Source: Paenibacillus montaniterrae (lineage in GTDB: Bacteria; Bacillota; Bacilli; Paenibacillales; Paenibacillaceae). Taken from it: DNA of 64,000 bases. Shown in pieces: positions 34,475 through 44,393 of this stretch. The notes under the pieces were generated by a model, which did not search any database, was not told where the DNA came from, and saw only the letters and a list, made by a program, of their open reading frames with translations. The stretch's first letter is position 1. Every line of letters begins with the position of its first letter. The position numbers and the translations under genes are program-made. Location of the stretch: assembly GCF_018403185.1 (NCBI RefSeq), contig NZ_BOSE01000002.1, forward strand, positions 558,001-622,000, given 5' to 3'.

Positions 34475-35992
34475 ATGGACAATACGACTTCCGACCATCT
34501 ATACACATCTACAAGCGACAAGCTTGCTCCGATCGTACATACCGCCCTGGGAAAAGTGCGCGGCATATTCGAGAATGAACGGCTCGCTTTTTATGGTGTG
34601 CCGTATGCTGAGCCGCCCATTGGTCGCGAACGGCGTTTTCTGCCGCCGCAGCCGAAGCTGCCATGGGAGGGCACACTTGAAGCAAACCGCTTTGGAGCTG
34701 CTGCTTGTCAGCCTGGTGTTCTGGAATTTAACAAGAGCCAATCTGAAAACTGCTTGACGCTCAACATCTGGACACAAGCCATAAACAGCCCGCTTCGTCC
34801 CGTGCTTTTGTTCATTCACGGCGGAGGCTTCACAGGAGGGGCTGGCTCAGATCCCGCTTTTCACGGCGGAACCTTTGCTGATCAAGGCCTTGTAGTCGTA
34901 ACGGTTAACTATCGTTTGGGGGCATTGGGTTTTCTCGATCTGTCCAGCTTTCTTGGCGAAGATTATCGTTCCTCAGGCAATTGCGGCATACTCGATCTGA
35001 TAGAAGCTTTGCGATGGACGAGGGCGCATATCGTTGCTTTCGGTGGAGATCCGAATCGAATTACAATTATGGGGCAATCGGCAGGAGCAAAATGCGTGGG
35101 CGGCTTGCTTGCTTCACCGCTGGCAGACGGCTTATTCCATGGCGCCATCGCTCAGAGTGGAGCGGTTCAGGCGATACGCGACCAGCATACGTCCAAAGCA
35201 GTTGCAGCCAATTATTTGAAGCTGCTGGAGCTGCAGCAAAACGAAGCAGGCAAGCTGCTGGACCTGCCAATTGAAGTCTTAATGGAGGCACAGGCAGCAC
35301 TATGCCGAGATTTCAGCGGCGTACATTTATTCGGTCCAGTCGTTGATGGTGTAGTGATTGAATCGCCGCCAATGCAGTCTATTTTGCGAAAGCGCCCTTC
35401 GATGCCACCGCTATTAATCGGGACAAATCGCCACGAAGCAGCCAACCTGGAGATTGGCACGCCTGGAGGTAACAGCTTTGGGCCTGACGGTTTCCTTAGC
35501 CGCATGTTCGGCGATAACGCACCTTTAATCAAAGCAGCCTACTTGCGGCGAAGCGGCAGCAGCATGTTGCAAGAGCCATCCAATGTTGAGGCTTGGCAGG
35601 CTGTAATTACAGATTATATGTATCGCATTTCCGCCGCGCGGACAGCCGCTGCTTACAGCAATGCTGGAGCGAATGTCTGGATGTACAGCTTTGAGCGTAA
35701 AGAAGCATTGAAATCAGCGCACGGCGACGAGATGCCCTTCGTATTTGGTCGTACGGTAGGAGAGAATGAGCATAGGCTTGCCGCGGCCATGCATGGCGCA
35801 TGGACAGCATTCGCACTTACCGGCAAGCCGGAAACTGTCGACACTGGAGGCTGGCCACGCCATCAAGCTCAGCAGCCTGCCGTTATGCGCTTCACTGATA
35901 GTGGCAGTGAGCTCGGTCAGCTAGACATCGAGGATGACCCAAGCTTTCCAGATCAAGTTTACCGTATTGACGAGAGCTGGACAGAAAGCTAG
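34475..35992 (+). CDS. Type-B carboxylesterase
   Basis: Cytoplasmic alpha/beta hydrolase, 505 residues. Oxyanion motif HGGGFTGG, nucleophile Ser202 in MGQSAGAK, and His in HGDEMPFVFG, which together with an acidic residue form the triad. N-terminal SENCLTLNIW matches the EDCLxLN signature with Ser-Glu-Asn in place of Glu-Asp. Similar to Bacillus para-nitrobenzyl esterase (PnbA). ATG behind AAGGAGG. Probably cotranscribed with the TauE/SafE gene. Confidence 0.92.
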   Translation: MDNTTSDHLYTSTSDKLAPIVHTALGKVRGIFENERLAFYGVPYAEPPIGRERRFLPPQPKLPWEGTLEANRFGAAACQPGVLEFNKSQSENCLTLNIWTQAINSPLRPVLLFIHGGGFTGGAGSDPAFHGGTFADQGLVVVTVNYRLGALGFLDLSSFLGEDYRSSGNCGILDLIEALRWTRAHIVAFGGDPNRITIMGQSAGAKCVGGLLASPLADGLFHGAIAQSGAVQAIRDQHTSKAVAANYLKLLELQQNEAGKLLDLPIEVLMEAQAALCRDFSGVHLFGPVVDGVVIESPPMQSILRKRPSMPPLLIGTNRHEAANLEIGTPGGNSFGPDGFLSRMFGDNAPLIKAAYLRRSGSSMLQEPSNVEAWQAVITDYMYRISAARTAAAYSNAGANVWMYSFERKEALKSAHGDEMPFVFGRTVGENEHRLAAAMHGAWTAFALTGKPETVDTGGWPRHQAQQPAVMRFTDSGSELGQLDIEDDPSFPDQVYRIDESWTES

Positions 35993-36036
35993 CTCTCCTT
36001 GGCTGCAGCGATAAGCTGATTCGTGCTCTCACAGAT

Positions 36037-36082
36037 AAAAAAGCTTCCGCACCTGCCTAATACAGTGATGCGGAAGCTTTTT
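36037..36082. terminator. Bidirectional terminator
   Basis: AAAAAAGCTTCCGCA / TGCGGAAGCTTTTT stem with T-runs in both directions, between the convergent esterase and GH5 genes. Confidence 0.9.
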
Positions 36083-36091
36083 CAAGCCTAG

Positions 36092-37714
36092 CTATATCAT
36101 TTCAACCCATTCAAGCTTTAACGGCTGAACCTCCGCTTGGATAATCAGTTTCACTTGTCCCGGAGCCAAGTTGTGAAGCACAAGCTCAGCAGTCTGCCAC
36201 TTGCCGACATCCGAGGCCATTATATTGCCAATATGCTTTCCGTTGGCCGTAATCGCAGCAGTTACACTCTCCTCTACAGGAAATAGCTTGATCCGCAACC
36301 TATGTTCCCCGGAACGGACTACTGTAAATTGATAGGCAAGCCAATCTCCCGGCTCTAATTGAACGAATACCCGCTGCTCAGATTGTCCTCGCCCATGCCA
36401 ATAATTGTGACGCGGCTCTCCCCCTTCCTCGAATCCGATGCCTGTTCCATCCTGTACGCGGAAGCCTAGTTGATTTTCCGTTTTTGCAGTTCTGCCAAAG
36501 CTGACGCCTTCTCCTTGATTGCCGTAGAAAATCGCTGGAATCCGCAGCGGCGCCCGACGGAATAAAGCACGGACGACATGTGCTTGGTACGTGCAGCGCT
36601 CAAACTGAATATTGTCCAGAAACTCCCATAAAATTTGCTCAGCAACAGCCGTATCTGGCTGCTCTCCCCCTTCCAGGTAGCGCACCAGCTTGCTCCAGTC
36701 TGCAGGCATTGTTATCGAGCAAGGGGAATTGCCAGTGTCCATTTTCTTCCACGGCCAGAAGTTCCATGAAATACAGTGGTCCTCCAGCAATTGAAAGGCT
36801 CCGACGTACCAGTCATCGTTGTTTTCTCCGCCTTCCCCCATAAAGATCGGTACCTTCCACTCTTCCCGCTTATGCAAATATGCTTGCAAGCTTTCCGTGT
36901 CAGGGTTGCTCCAATATTTATGGAACTGCAGCATCAGGTTATCATCCGTTTTTTCGGTAAATATAGACCAATCGGTTGCCCAATGCGCCCCTTCCAAAAT
37001 AATCATATGGCGACTATCCACTTCCCTGATCGCAGCAATCAGCTCCTTATACAGAGGCATAAGCTGATCGTTGTATGCTGAGAACCAGTCAGGCAGCGGT
37101 TCGTTCAATAGATCGTAGCCGGCAACAATCCATTCGTCCTTGTAGCGTTCTGCAAGCAGCCGCCATAATTCGATCGTAAGGCGCCTGTTTTTCTCCTCGG
37201 TAAACAGCTCGGGAAGATTCCGTGCCGAATCGTCAATAATTGCCCCCGTCTGCCCGCCGGGAGCACCGTGCAAATCGAGAATGATATACAAGCGGTGCTT
37301 TTTGCACCATTCGATCAACCGATCTATATAGGCTAAACGATCGTTTTGAATGCGAAGCGGCTCCTCCTCATCCTCCAGCAGAAAGCGAGCATTAATCGGC
37401 AGCCGTATCGAATTGAAGCCTTCTGCTGCTATTTGCTTAATGTCAGCTTCCGTTGTATAACGCTCCCAGTACAGCGCCCAGAAGTCAGCCGCTTTATCAG
37501 GCCCTATTAAATGTTCAACCATCCTCTCAATTTTTCGTGGACGGTCACCTTCCTCGGGAAATTTCCACATATACCCTTCCGGCAGCAGCCAGTTTCCAAG
37601 TCCAACGCCTCTCAGCAATATTTCCTGTCCTGCTCCATTCACCAGTCGGGTTCCATCAGCTCGAACAAATCCCGTTACAGTATGGTCAGATGCAGTTTCC
37701 ATTCGCTCCATCAT
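36092..37714 (-). CDS. GH5 glycosidase with C-terminal carbohydrate-binding domain, cytoplasmic
   Basis: 540 residues from the ATG at 37714, chosen because GGGGAGGA lies 7 bases upstream. The N-terminal GH5 barrel (about 20-370) begins LLRGVGLGNWLLPEGY, a pattern like exo-beta-1,3-glucanases. The acid/base Glu is in YDLLNEPLPDWF and the nucleophile Glu in PIFMGEGGENND. The C-terminal 130 residues form a CBM6/35-like beta-sandwich. There is no signal peptide, so it should act inside the cell on imported oligosaccharides. Last gene of sugar locus 2. Confidence 0.85.
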   Translation of the reverse strand: MMERMETASDHTVTGFVRADGTRLVNGAGQEILLRGVGLGNWLLPEGYMWKFPEEGDRPRKIERMVEHLIGPDKAADFWALYWERYTTEADIKQIAAEGFNSIRLPINARFLLEDEEEPLRIQNDRLAYIDRLIEWCKKHRLYIILDLHGAPGGQTGAIIDDSARNLPELFTEEKNRRLTIELWRLLAERYKDEWIVAGYDLLNEPLPDWFSAYNDQLMPLYKELIAAIREVDSRHMIILEGAHWATDWSIFTEKTDDNLMLQFHKYWSNPDTESLQAYLHKREEWKVPIFMGEGGENNDDWYVGAFQLLEDHCISWNFWPWKKMDTGNSPCSITMPADWSKLVRYLEGGEQPDTAVAEQILWEFLDNIQFERCTYQAHVVRALFRRAPLRIPAIFYGNQGEGVSFGRTAKTENQLGFRVQDGTGIGFEEGGEPRHNYWHGRGQSEQRVFVQLEPGDWLAYQFTVVRSGEHRLRIKLFPVEESVTAAITANGKHIGNIMASDVGKWQTAELVLHNLAPGQVKLIIQAEVQPLKLEWVEMI

Positions 37715-37832
37715 CTTCTCGTCCTCCCCCAATGCCAACAGCTTCAGCATACGGCTCTTTCAATCACTTTAACGTAAATAGGCCTCTATTGCCTTCAATA
37801 AGCAACTGTTTTTGTTGAAAATCCTCTGCTTG

Positions 37833-40800
37833 TTAAAGGCTTTCTTGCGCAGCACTATGCTGCTCTCCTGCCTGCTCGCCATACACTTCAATTTCAAACA
37901 ATCTTGCCCGATTATCAAATACTGCATTCCCCTTCGTAATATGCAAGCGAATGCGATCCGTCACAACAGGAGCAAATTTCAAATCATTATACTTGCCGTC
38001 ATAATGGTCTTCTTCGTTGTCAACGACGGAAGCTAGTGTCTGCCATGTGTGACCGTCCCAAGCCTGAATGCTGAAATCAGAAATCTGCATCCCTCTTCCG
38101 TCAATCTGTCCGCTCCACAGCCTGACCTGATCCACCTCGTACAATTCGTCCCATAATAGCTCAAGTGTATGCGGCCCTTCCGGACCGCTAATCCATCGAT
38201 CAGGTCCTGAATAGCGGATGCCGTTTACCGCAAGCTCTGGAGGGAAGCTTCCATTTTCATGAGATGAGCTCGCCGTTAACGATGCTAGCGGTGCAATATT
38301 AGCATGAGCAGGCGCAGTAGTAATTTCAATTATAGCCTCGCCCTTTACCATTGAGCCGTCCTTAGCCTCAGCAATCACTTTGACGACTCCGGCAGCATTC
38401 GCTGTCATTACGCCGTTTTCGTCGATAGCTGCCAATGCTGTCGGCTGGCCGTCGCTACTTTCGACGCGCCAATTCACAGCGCGATTATTGGCATTGGCCG
38501 GCAATACTGAAGCATGAAAGGCTAGCGCTTCTCCAGCATCAATTCTCGTAATCCGATTGTCAGGCCTTACCTCGATCCCGTTTACATAGATCGGCGTAAC
38601 TTCTGGTTCAGACTGGTCAGGATCATGCTCCCATACCTCAATCTCGAACAGCCTTGCCTGGTTGTCGCTTGTTTGCGCGCTTTCGGTTCCTTTCGTAATG
38701 TAGATGCGAATTTTATCTGTTTGAACAGGCGCGAACGTCAAGTCATTAAATTGTCCGATGCGTCCATCCTTATCATTACCCACAACCTCGGCTGCCGTTA
38801 TCCATTGACCATCCTTCCAGTATTGGATTTGATAATCTCGTATTTGCCAATTTATAGCTCCCGTTCCGGCTCCGCTCCATACGCGGACACGATCAATTTC
38901 ATACGGCTGATCCCAGCTCATTTCAAGCCAGTGTGGCGGCGTGCTGCTGCCGCTAGTAATCCATCTGCTCGGCGAATCCTTAAGTCCGTCTACTGCGAGC
39001 GCAGGAGGATAGGCTGCTTGGCTGGAGCTTGCTGTCACATTCGCCAGCGGAGCCAGGTTTTGCTTGCCCGGCAGCTCTGTATCAAGCTCTGGCGGCTCGG
39101 CAGGCGGCTCAATTTCGCCGTATTCAAACAACAGCAGATCGTCGAAGGTGACTGTTCCCGTGCCTCCATGCTTATACATATAGACAACAGCCGATGTGCT
39201 TTGCGAGCCTGTAATAAACATCAGCTCGCGGCCCGTATAAACCGCACCGCCGATTGCTACATCCTTCGCCGGATTGCCATAGTTTTTGACGCCAAGTACC
39301 GCCGTCCCGCCATTCGTGCTTACGGCATAACCAGACAGCTTGTAAATCGTATTAGGCTTAAGCGTGACCGTTTGCTCGATTCCGGATACAGCGTTCACAA
39401 GCTTCGCCGCATAATTGCCGGTGCGCGCTCCTTCCGCGACAATTGACGCACCGTTGTACGCATTCGTCCATCCGCCGAATGCCCCGTCCTCAAAGCCCGG
39501 GTTCTCCAGCAAATTCACCAGCTCAGCACCCGGTGGAATTTCCCCGGCTGCAAGGCCGCTCCCTTCATAAGCCCCAATGTTCGGCGCTTGATCAGAAGGT
39601 ACCGGATTTCCAAAGAAATCAAGACCGCCATTGCCTGGAATCATTTTGCCGCTGCCGATTGCTGGCGAGCCTGCAAGCAATTGATAGCCTCCCAGCGTAT
39701 CTCGACCGATTCTGCCCGTGCCCGGTGCAGCCAGCATCGGATCAGCAACAATTTTATTGTTGTCCAGGTTAAGCACGCTTGTCGGGTGATTGCCGTAAAA
39801 CAGGTTGTTATCAAATACATTGCCTGTGCTGGAGCCGAAGTTGTATCCGCCAGTTCCGAGATTGACGATAATATTGTTCGTATAAATCGTATCCTTGGCC
39901 CAGCCTCCCCAGTTAAGCGTATCGACTACCTTGGTGGTCGAATTCGGCGGGATATAGACGGTGTTGTTATATATATGAGTGTTCTCTGGCGTGCCGCTGA
40001 AATTAAAGACCGCTCCCAAATCATTTTGGCTAATATTGTAGCGTATTACCGTATTTCGATTGTAATTGGCCGGGTTCGTTCCATCATTGACAGCCAGCGT
40101 CATGCCGCCCGCATTATTGTGACTATAGTTGTATTGGATAATAGTTCCTTCGCTTTTGTAGTCCGCGTCATAGGCCATCGCGTCGCCGCCCGGGTGCGTA
40201 TTAAACACCTCATTGTATTGGATAACGGAATCCTTTGACTCAAAAAACCATAGCGGCACATGATAGCTGCTTGATCTTTTATGCGTATCATAGACAACAT
40301 TGCGCTCGATAACTCCATTTGTCGTATTGAGTACAATTGCGCCGTCACCGCCAATGTCATACATAACGTTATCCGCCACTCGGTTGTTGAAGGAAAAACC
40401 TTTGCTGCCGCCGTTTAAATAAACTCCGACGCTGTCCAGCGAGTAAATTTTGTTATTTTTAATCGTCACATCGGTCACAATATAGTTCCAGCTTGGATCC
40501 CAAATAATAATGCCGCCATTATGCGCGTAATCCATGCTTAGACTGCCTTTGACGCTATGAATATCCAAATGCTCAAATACAAAATGCCGATAGACCTTCG
40601 GATTATTCCAGCCGCCGCTGCTTCCTGCAACATGGATGCCGCGCCGTTCTCCTTGCGTGTCTGCGTAGTTCGTAATTTCTAAATTGCGAACCTCCCAGTA
40701 CTCCTGACTATAAAAATATACAGCAGCACTTGCCCCGTTGCCTGCGATCAGCGGCTTTGGCCCGCTGCCGTACTTGTCGATTTTGATCGGGCTGCCGTCA

Positions 40801-41090
40801 GCTCCCGAGCCCTTTGGATATAGCGTTCCTTTCCAGACGCCGCCTGCTTTGAACAATATCGTATCGCCAGGCAAAAACGTCGTCGCGTTCACCTTGTTCA
40901 GCGTTCTCCAAGCCGAGCTCTCAGTTGTGCCGGTATTGGAATCATCACCATCTACAGCATCAACATAGTATACCGTTCCTGCTGTCGCTGCGACGGTCTT
41001 CCATTCATCAACGCCCACGCTAATGCCTGCGCCGCTAATGAGAACGATCGCAAGCAGTACGCACCAAGCTCTATAAGCCAATTTTTTCAT
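37833..41090 (-). CDS. Secreted beta-helix protein with carbohydrate-binding and discoidin domains
   Basis: 1085 residues, secreted (signal peptide ends near residue 28). Domain order: right-handed parallel beta-helix (about 35-510; many N-ISQND, YNNTVYIP, NNIIVNL-type coils) of the DUF1565/pectate-lyase-like class, a CBM4/9-like domain (525-660), a discoidin F5/8 type C domain (685-830), a Big_2 Ig-like domain (840-935) and a second F5/8 type C domain (945-1075). Likely a polysaccharide lyase or hydrolase acting at the cell surface; activity not determinable. A cre-like box lies 24 bases upstream. Confidence 0.85.
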   Translation of the reverse strand: MKKLAYRAWCVLLAIVLISGAGISVGVDEWKTVAATAGTVYYVDAVDGDDSNTGTTESSAWRTLNKVNATTFLPGDTILFKAGGVWKGTLYPKGSGADGSPIKIDKYGSGPKPLIAGNGASAAVYFYSQEYWEVRNLEITNYADTQGERRGIHVAGSSGGWNNPKVYRHFVFEHLDIHSVKGSLSMDYAHNGGIIIWDPSWNYIVTDVTIKNNKIYSLDSVGVYLNGGSKGFSFNNRVADNVMYDIGGDGAIVLNTTNGVIERNVVYDTHKRSSSYHVPLWFFESKDSVIQYNEVFNTHPGGDAMAYDADYKSEGTIIQYNYSHNNAGGMTLAVNDGTNPANYNRNTVIRYNISQNDLGAVFNFSGTPENTHIYNNTVYIPPNSTTKVVDTLNWGGWAKDTIYTNNIIVNLGTGGYNFGSSTGNVFDNNLFYGNHPTSVLNLDNNKIVADPMLAAPGTGRIGRDTLGGYQLLAGSPAIGSGKMIPGNGGLDFFGNPVPSDQAPNIGAYEGSGLAAGEIPPGAELVNLLENPGFEDGAFGGWTNAYNGASIVAEGARTGNYAAKLVNAVSGIEQTVTLKPNTIYKLSGYAVSTNGGTAVLGVKNYGNPAKDVAIGGAVYTGRELMFITGSQSTSAVVYMYKHGGTGTVTFDDLLLFEYGEIEPPAEPPELDTELPGKQNLAPLANVTASSSQAAYPPALAVDGLKDSPSRWITSGSSTPPHWLEMSWDQPYEIDRVRVWSGAGTGAINWQIRDYQIQYWKDGQWITAAEVVGNDKDGRIGQFNDLTFAPVQTDKIRIYITKGTESAQTSDNQARLFEIEVWEHDPDQSEPEVTPIYVNGIEVRPDNRITRIDAGEALAFHASVLPANANNRAVNWRVESSDGQPTALAAIDENGVMTANAAGVVKVIAEAKDGSMVKGEAIIEITTAPAHANIAPLASLTASSSHENGSFPPELAVNGIRYSGPDRWISGPEGPHTLELLWDELYEVDQVRLWSGQIDGRGMQISDFSIQAWDGHTWQTLASVVDNEEDHYDGKYNDLKFAPVVTDRIRLHITKGNAVFDNRARLFEIEVYGEQAGEQHSAAQESL

Positions 41091-41113
41091 GCATTTTACC
41101 TCCCATGATTATA

Positions 41114-41127
41114 GTAAAACGCTTTCA
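41114..41127. promoter_or_regulatory. Candidate CcpA site before the beta-helix gene
   Basis: On the minus strand TGAAAGCGTTTTAC, 12 of 14 matches to the cre consensus, 24 bases upstream of the beta-helix gene start. Confidence 0.4.
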
Positions 41128-41137
41128 TTAAAATCAG

Positions 41138-42244
41138 TTAAGCTTCAACAAGCTGCTCATAATCTAAATCTATTAACCAGTGAATATTTGCCGCTTGAAC
41201 ATGCGAATCGACATATCGTTCATAGGCCATCTCAATATATTTCATCGCAACAATATCCTTTACTTCTGCAAAGCTCGGCGCTTCTGCCGTTTCACGCTCG
41301 ACAATTCTGACCACCTCATAGCGCCCTTCAGCCGTATTGTCGATAATGAGCGGCACTGGATTGAGAACATCGCTATTTCGCAGCGCTGCATAAAGCTGCT
41401 GCTGCGATTTGTACATTTGCGAAGCATTGCTTTCATCAAGCACAAGTGTTCCTTCGAAAACGGCTGCTGTGGAAGCAATGTCCGCTTCCAGAGCCTTTAT
41501 GGAGGCTTCTGCGCTGTCGCCGGCAACCAAACGTTGTGTTAACGCTTCTGCGGCGCGCAACGTCTGCTCCTTCAACGGTTCCGAATGCTCGCCATTTTGC
41601 TTGTAGGATATCGCAAATTTTTCAAACAGAATGTGATCCTCTACCGGGTAGAGCTCGGTTTTAACCGATTCGTAGTAGTCCTTGAGCTGTTGTTCGGAAG
41701 GAAGGAGCTGCGAATCGGCAATCTTTTTTTTAAGCAATGCGGCCGTTTTGCTTTTATAAAAATCGATGAAGCTGCTCTCATCAAACCGAGACGGTCCGTA
41801 TACTGCTTCTCCGCGAGCAATAGCTGCCTCTCTTCGTTCATTTTCCTTTTCCATTTCCTGCAGCAGCGCGCGATATGAAATTTCGCTCACAACTCCATGC
41901 TGCCGTGCAAGCTGCAGCTCGACCTTCATTCGAACCGCTTCTTCAATAGCAGCAGCCAGCAGCCTCTCGCCTGGAACCTCCCCTTGGAACTGTTCGTGCC
42001 AAAATCCAGTATGCACGTCTGCACCGTGCTCACGTATAAAATAGTCAATGACAGAAGCTCTATGCACATGTATAAAGTGTTTCAGCTCCGCTAATGTCAG
42101 CTCATCCTCGTTGATTTTGGCAAGCGGCGTGTCTGTTTGTAAGCGGATTGAATCCTGTGCCTGAAGCTGAAAAAAGAGGAGAACCGCTGCAGTCGCCAAG
42201 CCAATAGCTGCAACGATTATTTTGCTTGCCTGATAGCGCAGCAT
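41138..42244 (-). CDS. Membrane-anchored SurA/PpiC-like foldase
   Basis: 368 residues. A single N-terminal membrane helix (IIVAAIGLATAAVLLFFQL) anchors an extracytoplasmic domain. The following segment AKINEDELTLAELKHFIHVHRASV resembles the SurA N-terminal chaperone region, and a PpiC-like C-terminal part contains YEVVRIVERETAEAPSFAEVKDIV. The central parvulin core is weakly conserved, so chaperone rather than isomerase activity is likely. It lies 47 bases upstream of the secreted beta-helix gene in one operon and may assist folding of that protein. ATG behind GGAGGAGG. Confidence 0.7.
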   Translation of the reverse strand: MLRYQASKIIVAAIGLATAAVLLFFQLQAQDSIRLQTDTPLAKINEDELTLAELKHFIHVHRASVIDYFIREHGADVHTGFWHEQFQGEVPGERLLAAAIEEAVRMKVELQLARQHGVVSEISYRALLQEMEKENERREAAIARGEAVYGPSRFDESSFIDFYKSKTAALLKKKIADSQLLPSEQQLKDYYESVKTELYPVEDHILFEKFAISYKQNGEHSEPLKEQTLRAAEALTQRLVAGDSAEASIKALEADIASTAAVFEGTLVLDESNASQMYKSQQQLYAALRNSDVLNPVPLIIDNTAEGRYEVVRIVERETAEAPSFAEVKDIVAMKYIEMAYERYVDSHVQAANIHWLIDLDYEQLVEA

Positions 42245-42337
42245 CGCTTAACCTCCTCCTCCGAAATATTGTGTTGGAGCTGTCTGAACAGTAAAGGACT
42301 AAAAGGCTGGCAAAGGGATGACTTATCGCTAAGGAAA

Positions 42338-42502
42338 CTGGATAACGTTATTGGTGACCAATGAAGCCTTTCTCATTCTAAGGAATATACAGCATCTTAT
42401 TAGCCGGATTCCCCCGTATTTGAGGTGGTTTTCCGCTCTTAAGGTTATAGATATTCGTTAGATTGTCCATTGCCTCCAAACGGAACATTTAACGTTATCC
42501 AG
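42338..42502. repeat. Long-range inverted repeat between binding-protein and foldase genes
   Basis: CTGGATAACGTTA near 42338-42350 is exactly repeated in inverse as TAACGTTATCCAG near 42490-42502. Weaker matching continues outward for about 30 bases on each side. The 317-base gap 42245-42561 holds no gene; this is its main structure. It may be a decayed insertion element or a large mRNA hairpin. Confidence 0.55.
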
Positions 42503-42561
42503 ATTCTTAAAACCTTCACTTCAACCTTGCTAAGAGGCTTACAGGTCAGCCCCACCTTCCA

Positions 42562-44283
42562 TTACTGAACGGTTTTATACCATTCGTTTACTTCTCTCGT
42601 AATATCCTCTCCGCCGATTTTCATCCATTCCTGGACAAAGCTATCGAAATCGTCGATCGGCTTATTGCCGTAGATCATACTCATAAACGTTTCGCCCTCG
42701 AGCTTGACCAGGATACCGCTCTTCGACTGCATGGCAGGAGTCGGTGCTCCGGTGAACTGCTGCGCGATTGCTGAGCCGTTCTTCCAGCCGTCGTCAACGA
42801 TTTCCGCGGCCTTCATCGTAAGCGGATTAGTAAGTGCCGCACGTTTTTCGGTAGAGGTTTCTGGCTCTTTGCCTCGGCTTAATTCTGCCAAAGTTCGCAA
42901 ATTGGTAAATGGATTTTTGGGCTCTATGAGCAAATACTTCGCTACGCCAACCTTGCCGCCCGGAATATCTTCATCTGCCAGAGAGATGCTGCCATCCTCC
43001 AGAACGGTGTAATCATAATCCAGCGCCCAGCCGTTTTCAAATTCGTTGCCCGGCTCGCCTGTCACGCGACCAAATATGCGGTTCAAGTAAAGAAATAAGG
43101 CGTCAACATGCTCAAAATCTTGCTTCACCAGCAGTCCTCCGCGCAAGAAGGTTGTGTCGCGCGCACCTGATTTGCCGTTGAAGGTCGGCAATGGATACGG
43201 CAGCATTTCCGCCCCTTCGACGTTCTTTTTCAAATCCGGTATCGGCCAGTTAGGCAGCCAATATGGCGCAACGACCATGCCAACTCGGCCTTGCCCAATC
43301 AGCTCTGCCAGCTTGTTCTCGTCATGCAGTCCCGCTTCCTGAGAAATATAACCTTTTTTATACCAATCGTTCAGCCGCTTCAAGCCTTCCTTCATTTCCG
43401 GCAGCGTCGAGCCGTGCACAAGCTGTCCGTCCCGCTCTAGCCATTGATAAGGAATTGTGCCATAAGGTCCGAACACCCATGTGCTTTCTCCCAGCCAGCC
43501 CGCGAACGGATTCGGCTGATTTCCTCCTGCTCCAAGGCTTAATCCAAGAGGAATGACTGAGCCAGCTTTACTTAAATTCGCATCCAGAAAAGCCTGCATC
43601 ACCGCTTCCAGCTCCTCAAATGTAGTCGGAGCCTCCAAATCAAGCTGATCGAGCCAATCCTGTCTAATCCACAGCACGCCGTTATCGTTGCCTGCATAGG
43701 CAAAGTTCGGTATCGCCATGCGCTTTCCTTCATGAGTTACCTGGCTCCACATAAGCGGATGCGAGTTATAAACTTCTTTAACTGCCGGAGAAGCATACAT
43801 CTCGAAATCCTGCGTAATATCTCGATAGTGACCGGATTGGATCAATTCGTTAATGAGACTCATATCCTCCGTCATCAAAACATCAGGCAGCGATTCCTTG
43901 GAAGTCAGCATCAAACGAACCTTAGTCGCAAATTGATCGCCAGGTGACTCCCATAAATTTTCAAGCTCAATGCCCAGCTCCTCAAGCGCCCATCTCGTAT
44001 GAACATTATTGTCCAAATTTTCGCCGTTTTTGAACTTAAAGGTGCCATCTGTTGCTTTAACCGTTGTAATCGTGACTGGCGGATCAAATTTGTAGGTGCC
44101 ATTCTGTATCGCCTCTGCGTTCGGATCAACAACAACCTCCGGCGGCTGCGATGCCTCCGTGCCTCCATTGTTGCTCGAATTGCTGGCATTTCCTTGATTG
44201 CCATTGCTGCCATTCGATGAGCATGCTGCGAGCATAACGATCATCGTTGCAGCAGCAATAAAAAACATTAATTTTTTAACCAT
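42562..44283 (-). CDS. Extracellular sugar-binding lipoprotein (LplA/YtcQ type), locus 2
   Basis: 573 residues. Lipoprotein signal MVKKLMFFIAAATMIVMLAAC, Ser/Asn/Gly linker, then the SBP fold. The sequence around NGVLWIRQDWLDQLDLEAPTTFEELEAV is typical of LplA-type proteins. The permeases it should serve are encoded on the other side of the two-component genes at 47879-49728. ATG behind GGGAGGT. Ligand unknown; the neighbouring GH5 and beta-helix proteins suggest a plant or fungal polysaccharide fragment. Confidence 0.9.
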   Translation of the reverse strand: MVKKLMFFIAAATMIVMLAACSSNGSNGNQGNASNSSNNGGTEASQPPEVVVDPNAEAIQNGTYKFDPPVTITTVKATDGTFKFKNGENLDNNVHTRWALEELGIELENLWESPGDQFATKVRLMLTSKESLPDVLMTEDMSLINELIQSGHYRDITQDFEMYASPAVKEVYNSHPLMWSQVTHEGKRMAIPNFAYAGNDNGVLWIRQDWLDQLDLEAPTTFEELEAVMQAFLDANLSKAGSVIPLGLSLGAGGNQPNPFAGWLGESTWVFGPYGTIPYQWLERDGQLVHGSTLPEMKEGLKRLNDWYKKGYISQEAGLHDENKLAELIGQGRVGMVVAPYWLPNWPIPDLKKNVEGAEMLPYPLPTFNGKSGARDTTFLRGGLLVKQDFEHVDALFLYLNRIFGRVTGEPGNEFENGWALDYDYTVLEDGSISLADEDIPGGKVGVAKYLLIEPKNPFTNLRTLAELSRGKEPETSTEKRAALTNPLTMKAAEIVDDGWKNGSAIAQQFTGAPTPAMQSKSGILVKLEGETFMSMIYGNKPIDDFDSFVQEWMKIGGEDITREVNEWYKTVQ

Positions 44284-44337
44284 TTTCTTATGCCGACCTC
44301 CCTTAAGTCTGCTGTAATAAGCTGCATCATCATTTTA

Positions 44338-44351
44338 TTACAGCGCTTACA
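44338..44351. promoter_or_regulatory. Candidate CcpA site before the binding-protein gene
   Basis: On the minus strand TGTAAGCGCTGTAA, 12 of 14 cre matches, 55 bases upstream of the binding-protein start in the 110-base gap after the response-regulator gene. Confidence 0.45.
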
Positions 44352-44393
44352 ACCGGGTTAAGAGGAAAAGTTTTAAGATGTTATATAAAATTA

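Noticed and set aside
34499..34819. Antisense frame at the 5' end of the carboxylesterase gene
   Set aside because: Antisense shadow; the esterase has ribosome site and all catalytic motifs.
38625..39446. 273-codon open frame antisense to the beta-helix gene
   Set aside because: Shadow of a strongly supported secreted protein; composition is Arg/Ile/Cys-rich as in antisense frames.
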